A stretch of DNA of 64,000 nt from NCBI RefSeq assembly GCF_001941965.1, contig NZ_MKZO01000036.1, positions 248,001-312,000 of the forward strand, read 5' to 3'. Both the position numbers and the translations under genes were made by a program. Within the stretch, counting starts at the first letter, position 1. Each line of letters begins with the position of its first letter. The notes beneath the pieces were generated by a model. The model did not search any database. It was not told where the DNA came from and was given only the letters and a program-made list of their open reading frames with translations. This document shows, piece by piece, positions 9,034 through 17,996 of the stretch. This stretch comes from Pseudomonas putida. Its GTDB lineage: Bacteria > Pseudomonadota > Gammaproteobacteria > Pseudomonadales > Pseudomonadaceae.

Positions 9034-9124
9034 CCTGTGGGAGCTGGCTTGCCAGCGATTTGGCCCGATCGGACAACTTCATTGCCAGTGCCGGCCTCAT
9101 CGCTGGCAAGCCAGCTCCCACAGG
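9034..9124. repeat. REPIN pair 3
   Basis: Inverted REP arms at about 9034-9060 and 9093-9124, separated by about 30 bp. With the terminator at 9152 this fills most of the 326-bp gap between the GGDEF-EAL gene and fba. I see no gene in the rest of that gap. Confidence 0.92.
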
Positions 9125-9151
9125 GTTCTGCAGGGTTTTCGCGGGCCAATG

Positions 9152-9181
9152 AAAAAGGGACTGCCTTGGCAGTCCCTTTTT
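9152..9181. terminator. Bidirectional intrinsic terminator after fba
   Basis: A perfect inverted repeat with arms AAAAAGGGACTGCC and GGCAGTCCCTTTTT around a 2-bp loop. The T-run on the minus strand places it 18 bp after the fba stop codon. The symmetric A/T tails let it work in both directions. Confidence 0.92.
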
Positions 9182-9199
9182 CAATTACGCAAGGAGAAC

Positions 9200-10264
9200 T
9201 CAGTTGACCTTGGCGGCCAGCTCGCCCTTGGCGTAGCGCAGGTACATCTCGTCCAGGGAGACCGGTTTGATCTTCGAGGCGTTACCGGCAGTGCCGAAGG
9301 CTTCGTAACGGGCGATGCAGATGTCACGCATGGCTTCGACGGTCTTGGCGAAGTATTTGCGCGGGTCGAACTCGGACTTGTTCTGCTCCAGGAAGCGACG
9401 GATCGCACCGGTGGAGGCCAGACGCAGGTCGGTGTCGATGTTGACCTTGCGCACGCCGTGCTTGATGCCTTCGACGATCTCTTCGACCGGCACGCCGTAG
9501 GTCTCTTTGATGTCGCCACCGAACTCGTTGATGATCGCCAGCCAGTCCTGTGGAACCGAGGACGAACCGTGCATCACCAGGTGGGTGTTCGGAATGCGCT
9601 GGTGGATCGCCTTGATGCGGTCGATCGCCAGGATGTCGCCGGTAGGCGGCTTGGTGAACTTGTAGGCGCCGTGGCTGGTGCCGATGGCGATGGCCAGGGC
9701 GTCGACCTGGGTCTTCTTGACGAAGTCCGCAGCTTCTTCAGGGTCGGTCAGCATCTGGCTGTGATCGAGGATGCCTTCGGCGCCGACGCCGTCTTCTTCA
9801 CCGGCCTGGCCGGTTTCCAGGCTGCCCAGGCAACCCAGCTCGCCTTCCACGGAAACGCCGCAGGCGTGGGCGAATGCCACGGTCTGCTGGGTCACGCGGA
9901 CGTTGTAGTCGTAGTCGGACGGGGTCTTGCCGTCTTCACGCAGCGAGCCGTCCATCATCACCGAGCTGAAGCCCAGCTGGATCGAACGCTGGCAGACGTC
10001 AGGGCTGGTGCCGTGGTCCTGGTGCATGCACACCGGGATGTGCGGGAATTCTTCGATGGCAGCCAGGATCAGGTGGCGCAGGAACGGGGCACCGGCGTAT
10101 TTGCGGGCACCGGCCGAGGCCTGGACGATCACCGGGGAGTCGGTCTTGTCGGCCGCTTCCATGATGGCGCGCATCTGTTCGAGGTTGTTGACGTTGAAAG
10201 CCGGAACGCCGTAACCGAATTCGGCGGCGTGGTCCAGCATCTGGCGCATGCTAATGAGTGCCAT
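9200..10264 (-). CDS. fba: Class II fructose-1,6-bisphosphate aldolase
   Basis: A 354-residue zinc-dependent aldolase that interconverts fructose-1,6-bisphosphate with glyceraldehyde-3-phosphate and dihydroxyacetone phosphate. Visible features are the zinc-ligand block CMHQDHGTSPD, the following IQLGFSSVMMDGS, and the long-form 'Calvin-cycle subtype' architecture (KTPSDYDYN, then the QAGEEDGVGAEG insert). The ATG at 10264 (MALISMRQ) has a GGGAGAGA ribosome-binding site and is preferred to a start seven codons upstream. It is the last gene of the tktA-epd-pgk-fba run, so in Pseudomonas it serves mainly gluconeogenesis. Confidence 0.95.
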   Translation of the reverse strand: MALISMRQMLDHAAEFGYGVPAFNVNNLEQMRAIMEAADKTDSPVIVQASAGARKYAGAPFLRHLILAAIEEFPHIPVCMHQDHGTSPDVCQRSIQLGFSSVMMDGSLREDGKTPSDYDYNVRVTQQTVAFAHACGVSVEGELGCLGSLETGQAGEEDGVGAEGILDHSQMLTDPEEAADFVKKTQVDALAIAIGTSHGAYKFTKPPTGDILAIDRIKAIHQRIPNTHLVMHGSSSVPQDWLAIINEFGGDIKETYGVPVEEIVEGIKHGVRKVNIDTDLRLASTGAIRRFLEQNKSEFDPRKYFAKTVEAMRDICIARYEAFGTAGNASKIKPVSLDEMYLRYAKGELAAKVN

Positions 10265-10339
10265 TGTGTATCTCTCTCCCGACAAGCGTCGTTATTTCAT
10301 GCAAGCCTGCCGCAGCGGCGGTTGCTGTTCAAGTTGTGT

Positions 10340-10362
10340 GGGCCGGCACGCAAGGCCGGCCC
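10340..10362. terminator. GC-rich hairpin between mliC-like gene and fba
   Basis: GGGCCGGC (10340-10347) pairs perfectly with GCCGGCCC (10355-10362). No U-run follows, so it is a poor intrinsic terminator. It may instead be a processing or attenuation structure inside the operon. Confidence 0.4.
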
Positions 10363-10368
10363 GGCCAG

Positions 10369-10686
10369 TCACGGTGCCTTGCAGCCCCGCCCTATCAAAT
10401 CGTTGGTCGCGACCCAATACACCAGGCCCTCATCGCCCTGGGTGTGAAAGGCCAGTACGCCATCGCTGTACAGCGCCCCGGAACCTGCCGGCTCGGGTTT
10501 GAGCCGGTAGACCTGGTCGCCGCCGCCAAGGCGTACGTCCATCTCGTTGCCCACCTGGCGCCAGAGCACCTGGGCCTTGCTGTCGCAGGTCCAGGTGGCC
10601 CAGTTGTCGGCCACCGGGGGCTCGGACCTGAAGCTTGCGCATCCCGCGAGTATCGCCAAGGCCATCACGGCCAGAACGCCTTTCAT
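10369..10686 (-). CDS. MliC-family lysozyme-inhibitor-like lipoprotein
   Basis: A 105-residue lipoprotein. The signal peptide MKGVLAVMALAILAGC ends in a clear lipobox (LAGC). The mature part has the C-lobe typical of MliC proteins (ATWTCDSKAQVLWRQVG, then VYRLKPEPAGSGALYSDG) and a second cysteine close to the C-terminus. MliC/PliC proteins inhibit c-type lysozyme from the outer membrane. The ATG at 10686 is preferred to a start seven codons upstream because it begins the signal peptide. It sits between pgk and fba on the same strand. Confidence 0.72.
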   Translation of the reverse strand: MKGVLAVMALAILAGCASFRSEPPVADNWATWTCDSKAQVLWRQVGNEMDVRLGGGDQVYRLKPEPAGSGALYSDGVLAFHTQGDEGLVYWVATNDLIGRGCKAP

Positions 10687-10736
10687 TCCATTCCTCCAGC
10701 AGACCACAAAGCAGGCGACAGGTTGACGTCAGCCGA

Positions 10737-10955
10737 TCAAGGGCAGCCCTTGGCCTGGCGCTGATGTTCTTCGTCGTATTTCTCCAGGCCGTCCGGACCG
10801 ACGCGCTTGCTGATCACCGGTACGGTTTCGGCCTGCCATTCGGACTGGTAGCAGCCGCCCTTTCCGGCGGCCGGCTTGTCGGAAGCGGACTCGGGCGCAC
10901 TGGAGCAGGCGCCCAGTGCAACAGTCATGACCATCAGGGACAGTCGCTTGATCAT
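10737..10955 (-). CDS. Small hypothetical lipoprotein
   Basis: A 72-residue predicted lipoprotein. The signal peptide MIKRLSLMVMTVALGAC ends in a lipobox (LGAC). The mature part is about 55 residues with two further cysteines (GGCYQSEW and KGCP), which could form a disulphide in the periplasm. I do not recognise a family. It follows pgk by 32 bp on the same strand, so it is probably read through from the tktA-epd-pgk transcript, though a job in glycolysis is unlikely. Confidence 0.7.
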   Translation of the reverse strand: MIKRLSLMVMTVALGACSSAPESASDKPAAGKGGCYQSEWQAETVPVISKRVGPDGLEKYDEEHQRQAKGCP

Positions 10956-10987
10956 CGGTTCGCTCCCTTTACCAGTGCCGCGCCGGC

Positions 10988-12151
10988 TCAGGCCTTGGCC
11001 CGCTGTTCCAGCACTTCCACGGCCGGCAGGACCTTGCCTTCGACGAATTCGAGGAAGGCGCCGCCACCGGTAGAAATGTAGGAGATATCAGCTGCCACGC
11101 CATATTTGTCGATGGCCGCCAGGGTGTCGCCACCGCCGGCGATGGAGAACGCGGCGCTGTCGGCGATGGCCTTGGCCAGCGACTTGGTGCCGTTGCCGAA
11201 CTGGTCGAACTCGAACACGCCGACCGGGCCGTTCCACAGCACGGTTTTCGACGATTTCAGCAGCTCGGCGAACTGCTCGGCAGTCTGCGGGCCGATGTCG
11301 AGGATCATGTCGTCGTCAGCCACGTCGGCAACCGCCTTGACGGTGGCTTCGGCGTCTTCGGCGAAGGCCTTGGCGACCACCACGTCAACCGGCAGCGGCA
11401 CGTTGACCTTGGCCGCGATGGCCTTGGCGGTGTCGACCAGGTCGGCTTCGTACAGCGACTTGCCGACCTTGTGGCCGGCAGCGGCGAGGAAGGTGTTGGC
11501 GATGCCGCCACCGACGATCAGCAGGTCGCAGATCTGGCTCAGGCTGTTCAGCACGTCCAGCTTGGTGGAGACCTTGGAGCCGGCAACGATGGCCGCCATC
11601 GGCTTGGCCGGGGCTTTCAGGGCCTTGCCCAGGGCGTCCAGCTCGGCCGCCAGCAGCGGGCCGGCAGCGGCGACCTTGGCGAACTTGGCTACGCCATGGG
11701 TCGAACCCTCGGCGCGGTGGGCGGTGCCGAAGGCGTCCATGACGAATACGTCGCACAGGGCGGCGTATTTCTGCGCCAGTTCGTCGGCGTTCTTCTTCTC
11801 GCCCTTGTTGAAGCGCACGTTCTCGAACAGCACGACGTCGCCGGCCTTGACCTCGACGCCGTCCAGGTAGTCGGCGACCAGCGGCACTTCGCGGCCCAGG
11901 GCCTTGCTCAGGTAGTCGGCGACCGGCTTCAGGCTGTTCTCGGCGGAGAATTCACCTTCGGTCGGACGACCCAGGTGCGAGCAGACCATCACCGCCGCGC
12001 CCTTCTCCAGGGCCAGCTTGATGGTCGGCAGCGAAGCAAGGATGCGCGCGTCGCTGGCAACCACACCGTCCTTCACAGGGACGTTGAGGTCTTCGCGGAT
12101 CAGTACGCGCTTACCTTGCAGGTCGAGGTCGGTCATCTTCAAAACGGTCAT
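10988..12151 (-). CDS. pgk: Phosphoglycerate kinase
   Basis: A 387-residue cytoplasmic enzyme transferring phosphate between 1,3-bisphosphoglycerate and ADP. Visible motifs are GKRVLIREDLNVPVKDG near the N-terminus, the SHLGRPTEG substrate loop, FGTAHRAEGS, KVSTKLDVL, and the nucleotide-binding GNGTKSLAKAIADS and SIAGGGDTLAAIDKYG near the C-terminus. Length is normal. It starts 12 bp after epd and shares its strand, consistent with a tktA-epd-pgk operon. Confidence 0.96.
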   Translation of the reverse strand: MTVLKMTDLDLQGKRVLIREDLNVPVKDGVVASDARILASLPTIKLALEKGAAVMVCSHLGRPTEGEFSAENSLKPVADYLSKALGREVPLVADYLDGVEVKAGDVVLFENVRFNKGEKKNADELAQKYAALCDVFVMDAFGTAHRAEGSTHGVAKFAKVAAAGPLLAAELDALGKALKAPAKPMAAIVAGSKVSTKLDVLNSLSQICDLLIVGGGIANTFLAAAGHKVGKSLYEADLVDTAKAIAAKVNVPLPVDVVVAKAFAEDAEATVKAVADVADDDMILDIGPQTAEQFAELLKSSKTVLWNGPVGVFEFDQFGNGTKSLAKAIADSAAFSIAGGGDTLAAIDKYGVAADISYISTGGGAFLEFVEGKVLPAVEVLEQRAKA

Positions 12152-12163
12152 GAATGCAGTCCT

Positions 12164-13234
12164 TCAGGGCTGTTTGCTGGTGGTGCGTTGGCGGTTGTCG
12201 ACGACGCGCAGAAAATGATCGGCTACGTCGAGCATACGGTTGGCGAACCCCCATTCGTTGTCGAACCAGGCCAGCAGGTTCACCAGACGGGGGCCGGAAA
12301 CACGGGTCTGACTGGCATCGACGATGGCCGAATGCGGGTCATGGTTGAAATCGCAACTGGCGTGCGGCAGCTCGGTATAGGCCAGCAGCCCCTGCAGCGG
12401 CCCGCTCAGGGCGGCCTCGCGCAGCACCTGGTTGACCTCGGCGGCCGTGGTGTCGCGGGTGGTCTGCAGGGTGATGTCCAGGCACGACACGTTCACTGTC
12501 GGCACTCGCACGGCTTTGGCCTGGATTCGCCCGACAAGTTCCGGAAGCAGGCGCTCGATGCCGCGGGCAAGCCCGGTGGACACCGGGATCACCGACTGGA
12601 AGGCCGAACGCGTGCGGCGCAGGTCTTCGTGGTGGTAGGCGTCGATCACCGGCTGGTCGTTCATCGCCGAGTGGATGGTGGTGATCGACACGTAGTCGAT
12701 GCCGAACGCCCGATCCAGCACGCGCAGCAGCGGCACGCCGCAGTTGGTGGTGCAGGAGGCGTTGGAGACCAGGGTCTCGCTGCCGTCCAGGCACTCCTGG
12801 TTGATGCCGTAGACCACGGTGGCATCGACATCGGCTTCGCTGGCCATCGGTTGCGAGAACAGTACCCGCGGCGCGCCGGCGTCGAGGAAACGCTGGCCAT
12901 CGGCGCGGGTGTTGTAGGCCCCGGAGCATTCCAGGACCAGATCGACATCCAGCGCCGCCCAGTCGATGCCCTCGGGGGTGGCACTGCGCAAGACTTTCAC
13001 GCAGTCGCCATTGATATGCAGACAGTCGCCATCGACCTTCACCTCACCGGGGAAACGCCCGTGGGTGGAGTCGAAACGTGTCAGGTATTCGAGGCTGGCC
13101 TGGTCGGCCAGATCGTTCAGCGCAACGATCTCGAAGCCCGCCTTCGCCCCCCGCTCGACGAGTGCGCGCAAGACGCAACGGCCGATACGGCCATAACCAT
13201 TGAGTGCAACTCTGTAGGGACGCGGTTGGGGCAT
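12164..13234 (-). CDS. epd: Erythrose-4-phosphate dehydrogenase
   Basis: A 356-residue GAPDH-like dehydrogenase. The NAD-binding motif NGYGRIGRC is at the N-terminus and the catalytic cysteine is in SNASCTTNCG. Epd oxidises erythrose-4-phosphate to 4-phosphoerythronate, the first step of deoxyxylulose-dependent pyridoxal-5-phosphate synthesis. Assignment as Epd rather than GapA rests on its place between tktA and pgk and on the N-terminal pattern. Glyceraldehyde-3-phosphate activity cannot be excluded from sequence alone. Confidence 0.88.
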   Translation of the reverse strand: MPQPRPYRVALNGYGRIGRCVLRALVERGAKAGFEIVALNDLADQASLEYLTRFDSTHGRFPGEVKVDGDCLHINGDCVKVLRSATPEGIDWAALDVDLVLECSGAYNTRADGQRFLDAGAPRVLFSQPMASEADVDATVVYGINQECLDGSETLVSNASCTTNCGVPLLRVLDRAFGIDYVSITTIHSAMNDQPVIDAYHHEDLRRTRSAFQSVIPVSTGLARGIERLLPELVGRIQAKAVRVPTVNVSCLDITLQTTRDTTAAEVNQVLREAALSGPLQGLLAYTELPHASCDFNHDPHSAIVDASQTRVSGPRLVNLLAWFDNEWGFANRMLDVADHFLRVVDNRQRTTSKQP

Positions 13235-13294
13235 TGGGGACTCACGGACAGATCATGGGTGCAACCCGCGGGATTTGCCCCGCCCCAGTCGCGG

Positions 13295-13333
13295 GCAAGC
13301 CCGGCCCCGCGTGACGGCGGGGTCGGGCTTGGC
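13295..13333. repeat. GC-rich inverted repeat between tktA and epd
   Basis: GCAAGCCCGGCCCCGC (13295-13310) pairs imperfectly with GCGGGGTCGGGCTTGGC (13317-13333). The CGCGGGCAAGCCCGG core differs from the main REP family and resembles another Pseudomonas REP type. It may limit read-through from tktA into epd. The remaining 130-bp gap holds no gene. Confidence 0.55.
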
Positions 13334-13366
13334 GCGAACCGGGGCGTGGCGCCACGGATCCTTGTA

Positions 13367-15364
13367 TCAGTCTTCCAGCAGCTCTTCGGCGGTGCCCAGG
13401 ATGTTCTCCAGGGTGAAGCCGAACTCTTCGAACAGTGCAGCGGCCGGAGCCGATTCACCGTAGGTGGTCATGCCGATCACACGACCTTCCAGGCCAACGT
13501 ACTTGTACCAGAAGTCGGCATGGGCGGCTTCGATGGCGATACGTGCACCCACCTGCAGCGGCAGGACCGACTGCTTGTAGGCAGCGTCCTGGGCGTCGAA
13601 CACGCTGGTGCTCGGCATCGAGACGACGCGAACCTTGCGGCCCTGCTCGCTCAGCTTGTCGAACGCCTGCACGGCCAGGCCCACTTCGGAACCGGTGGCG
13701 ATCAGGATCAGCTCAGGCTCGCCGGCGCAGTCCTTGAGGACATAGCCACCACGGGCGATATCGGCGATCTGCTGGGCGTCGCGGTCCTGGTGCTGCAGGT
13801 TCTGGCGCGAGAAGATCAGCGCCGAAGGGCCGTTCTTGCGCTCCAGGGCGTGTTTCCAGGACACCGCCGATTCGACGGCGTCGGCTGGACGCCAGGTGTC
13901 CAGGTTCGGCGTGCTGCGCAGGCTGGTCAGCTGTTCGATCGGCTGGTGGGTCGGACCGTCTTCGCCCAGACCGATGGAGTCGTGGGTGTAGACGTGGATC
14001 ACGCGCTGCTTCATCAGTGCCGACATGCGCACGGCGTTGCGGGCGTATTCCATGAACATCAGGAAGGTCGCGCCGTAAGGCACCAGGCCGCCGTGCAGGG
14101 CGACGCCGTTCATGATCGCGGTCATGCCGAACTCGCGCACGCCGTAGAACATGTAGTTGCCGTTGGCGTCTTCGGCGCTGACGCCCTTGCAGCCTTTCCA
14201 CAGGGTCAGGTTGGAACCGGCCAGGTCGGCGGAGCCGCCCAGCAGTTCAGGCAGCAGCGGGCCGAAGGCGTTCAGGGTGTTCTGGCTGGCTTTACGGCTG
14301 GCGATGGTCTCGCCCTTGGCCGCGACTTCGGCGATATAGGCAGCGGCCTTGTCGGCGAAGTCGGCTGGCAGCTCGCCGTTCAGGCGGCGCTTGAGCTCGC
14401 CGGCCAGTTCAGGGAAGGCAGCGGCGTAGGCGTCGAAACGCTGGTTCCACTCGGCTTCGGCCTTGGCGCCAGCTTCGCGGGCGTTCCACTCGGCATAGAT
14501 GTCGGCAGGGATTTCGAACGGACCGTGGTTCCAGTTCAGTTCCTTGCGCGCCAGGGCGATTTCGTCGTTGCCCAGCGGAGCGCCGTGGCAGTCTTCCTTG
14601 CCCTGCTTGTTCGGCGAACCGAAACCGATGATGGTCTTGCAGCAGATCAGGGTCGGCTGCTCGCTCTTGCGGGCGGTCTCGATGGCGGTCTTGATCTCGT
14701 CGGCATCGTGGCCGTTGACGTTGCGGATCACCTGCCAGTTGTAGGCTTCGAAACGCTTCGGCGTGTCGTCGGTGAACCAGCCTTCGACTTCACCGTCGAT
14801 GGAGATGCCGTTGTCGTCGTAGAAGGCGATCAGCTTGCCCAGGCCCAGGGTACCGGCCAGGGAAGCGACTTCATGGGAAATGCCTTCCATCATGCAGCCG
14901 TCGCCGAGGAACACGTAGGTGTTGTGGTCGACGACCTTGTGGCCTCCACGGTTGAACTGGGCGCCCAGGACTTTTTCCGCGATGGCGAAGCCGACGGCGT
15001 TGGCCAGGCCCTGGCCCAGCGGGCCGGTGGTGGTCTCGACGCCCGGGGTGTAGCCGAATTCCGGGTGGCCCGGGGTACGGCTGTGCAGCTGGCGGAAGGC
15101 CTTGAGGTCGTCGATCGACAGGTCGTAGCCGGTCAGGTGCAGCAGCGAGTAGATCAGCATCGAGCCGTGACCGTTGGACAGGACGAAACGGTCACGGTCG
15201 GCGAAGCTCGGGTTGGCCGGGTTGTGCTTGAGGAAATCACCCCACAGCACTTCGGCGATATCCGCCATGCCCATTGGGGCACCGGGATGGCCGCTGTTGG
15301 CTTTTTGCACGGCATCCATGCTCAGTGCACGAATGGCGTTGGCACGCTCACGACGGCTCGGCAT
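13367..15364 (-). CDS. tktA: Transketolase
   Basis: A 665-residue thiamine-diphosphate enzyme of the pentose phosphate pathway that moves two-carbon units between ketoses and aldoses. Visible blocks are KANSGHPGAPMGMADIA at the N-terminus, SNGHGSMLIYSLLHLTGY, the ThDP/Mg motif LGDGCMMEGISHE, and the central GLGEDGPTHQPIEQL. Length is normal. The ribosome-binding site is CAGGAGACA. Upstream on the minus strand a weak sigma-70 candidate (TTGCCC, about 18 bp, AAAATA) lies near 15410-15440. The palindrome at 15561-15582 lies between it and the divergent sahR-like gene. Confidence 0.96.
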   Translation of the reverse strand: MPSRRERANAIRALSMDAVQKANSGHPGAPMGMADIAEVLWGDFLKHNPANPSFADRDRFVLSNGHGSMLIYSLLHLTGYDLSIDDLKAFRQLHSRTPGHPEFGYTPGVETTTGPLGQGLANAVGFAIAEKVLGAQFNRGGHKVVDHNTYVFLGDGCMMEGISHEVASLAGTLGLGKLIAFYDDNGISIDGEVEGWFTDDTPKRFEAYNWQVIRNVNGHDADEIKTAIETARKSEQPTLICCKTIIGFGSPNKQGKEDCHGAPLGNDEIALARKELNWNHGPFEIPADIYAEWNAREAGAKAEAEWNQRFDAYAAAFPELAGELKRRLNGELPADFADKAAAYIAEVAAKGETIASRKASQNTLNAFGPLLPELLGGSADLAGSNLTLWKGCKGVSAEDANGNYMFYGVREFGMTAIMNGVALHGGLVPYGATFLMFMEYARNAVRMSALMKQRVIHVYTHDSIGLGEDGPTHQPIEQLTSLRSTPNLDTWRPADAVESAVSWKHALERKNGPSALIFSRQNLQHQDRDAQQIADIARGGYVLKDCAGEPELILIATGSEVGLAVQAFDKLSEQGRKVRVVSMPSTSVFDAQDAAYKQSVLPLQVGARIAIEAAHADFWYKYVGLEGRVIGMTTYGESAPAAALFEEFGFTLENILGTAEELLED

Positions 15365-15560
15365 CGCTTGTCTCCTGGAAACTGGAAAAGGAACTGACGG
15401 AAAAAAAGGCGGCTATTTTCGCCCAGCCATGGCCCGGGGGCAATCACGGATGGTCGAACTGGAACGATTTTCCTGCGATTGCCGGGCGATTCCGGGGTTT
15501 GACCGACGAAACAGCCGAAAATGCCTGCGCCGTCGGCGCTTTTCCCTCCGCCCATCGCGC

Positions 15561-15582
15561 AATATCAAAACTTTTTGATATT
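15561..15582. promoter_or_regulatory. Perfect palindrome, candidate SahR-type operator
   Basis: Arms AATATCAAAA (15561-15570) and TTTTGATATT (15573-15582) are exact reverse complements around a 2-bp centre, in an otherwise GC-rich region. It lies 42 bp before the start of an ArsR-family gene and 197 bp before the divergent tktA start. ArsR proteins bind such palindromes as dimers, so autoregulation is the simplest reading. Confidence 0.72.
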
Positions 15583-15624
15583 GGTCTTGCGGGTGCGGTT
15601 TGGCCTGACTAGACTGCCGCCCCT

Positions 15625-16635
15625 ATGAATAGCCCCGCAACCGTTCCCGATCAGCAGCAAAGCGAACGTCTGGCCGCCCTGTGCAAGGCCGGCGGCGATG
15701 CCCTGCGCCTGAACGTGTTGCGCGCCCTGGCCAACGACTCCTTCGGCGTGCTGGAGCTGGCGCAGATCTTCGCCATCGGCCAGTCCGGCATGAGCCATCA
15801 CCTCAAGGTGCTGGCCCAGGCCGAGCTGGTGGCGACCCGTCGCGAAGGCAACGCGATCTTCTACCGCCGCGCCCTGCCCGACGGCCTCAGCCTCGGCGGC
15901 AAGCTGCACGCCGCGCTGCTCGAAGAGGTCGATGGCTTGCCGCTGCCGGGCGAGATGCAGGCACGCATTGGCCAGGTCCAGCAGCGCCGCGCGGCCACCC
16001 GCCAGGACTTCTTCCTGCGTGTGGAAGAGAAGTTCCGCGCCCAGCAAGACCTGATCGCCGGCCTCGCCCAGTACCGCGAAAGCCTGCTGGCCCTGCTCGA
16101 CAAGCTGAGCTTCGAGCCCGGCGCCACGGCCCTTGAAGTCGGTCCTGGCGACGGCGAATTCCTGCCGGAACTGGCCCGCCGCTTCGCCCGGGTCACCGCG
16201 CTGGACAACAGCCCGACCATGCTCGAGCTGGCGCGCCAGGTCTGCCAGCGCGAACGCCTGGCTAACGTAAACCTGCAATTGGCCGATGCACTCGGTAGCA
16301 CCGAAGGCCAGAGCACCGAAGGCCAGGCCGATTGCGTCGTGCTGAACATGGTCCTGCACCACTTCAGCGACCCGGCCGCCGCCCTCGGGCAACTGGCCGA
16401 ACGCGTCAAACCAGGCGGCAGCCTGTTGCTTACCGAGTTATGCAGCCACGACCAGGGGTGGGCCCGCGAAGCCTGCGGCGACCTCTGGCTGGGCTTTGAA
16501 CAGGACGACCTGCTTCGTTGGGCGTGCGCTGCGGGACTGGCTCCCGGAGACAGCCTCTATGTGGGCCTACGTAATGGTTTCCAGCTCCAGGTTCGCCATT
16601 TCCAGCGACCGACTGGCAACACTCACCATCAGTAA
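15625..16635 (+). CDS. ArsR-family regulator fused to a SAM methyltransferase domain (SahR-like)
   Basis: A 336-residue fusion. Residues about 15-85 form an ArsR winged helix (ALANDSFGVLELAQIFAIG, then SGMSHHLKVLAQAELV). There is no visible metal-binding ELCVCD motif, so metal sensing is unlikely. From about residue 165 a class I methyltransferase fold begins (LEVGPGDGEFLPEL). It lies 18 bp upstream of metK with a perfect palindrome in front. This matches, from memory, the SahR regulators of Proteobacteria, which sense S-adenosylhomocysteine and control methyl-cycle genes. No ribosome-binding site is evident, and a possible -10 (TAGACT) lies only 9 bp before the ATG, so the mRNA may be leaderless. 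Confidence 0.85.
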   Translation: MNSPATVPDQQQSERLAALCKAGGDALRLNVLRALANDSFGVLELAQIFAIGQSGMSHHLKVLAQAELVATRREGNAIFYRRALPDGLSLGGKLHAALLEEVDGLPLPGEMQARIGQVQQRRAATRQDFFLRVEEKFRAQQDLIAGLAQYRESLLALLDKLSFEPGATALEVGPGDGEFLPELARRFARVTALDNSPTMLELARQVCQRERLANVNLQLADALGSTEGQSTEGQADCVVLNMVLHHFSDPAAALGQLAERVKPGGSLLLTELCSHDQGWAREACGDLWLGFEQDDLLRWACAAGLAPGDSLYVGLRNGFQLQVRHFQRPTGNTHHQ

Positions 16636-16653
16636 ATTCAGGAACCCGTCGAG

Positions 16654-17844
<1,191 letters not shown>

Positions 17845-17864
17845 TACCCGGTAAAGGCTTCAGG

Positions 17865-17898
17865 AAAGCCCCGGCCAGTGCTCTGGCCGGGGCTTTTT
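17865..17898 (+). terminator. Intrinsic terminator after metK
   Basis: GCCCCGGCCAG pairs with CTGGCCGGGGC across a 4-bp loop and is followed by TTTTT. It lies 20 bp after the metK stop codon. Confidence 0.95.
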
Positions 17899-17996
17899 CG
17901 TGGCTGCGAAACACCGCCTGACAAAGCTGGGCGAGCCAGTTCGGGGGGGGCCTTCCTAGGCTGTGGCGACCTTTCCGAAGAGCAAGGACGCTCCAG

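Noticed and set aside
11471..15397. 1308-codon plus-strand open frame opposite pgk, epd and tktA
   Set aside because: It is an antisense frame of three well-supported genes, with low-complexity Gly/Val/Gln-rich translation and no domain. Long spurious frames are expected in high-G+C DNA.
15400..15440. Small GGC/GCC hairpin with a T-run in the tktA leader as an attenuator
   Set aside because: The stem is only 3-4 bp, too weak for intrinsic termination.
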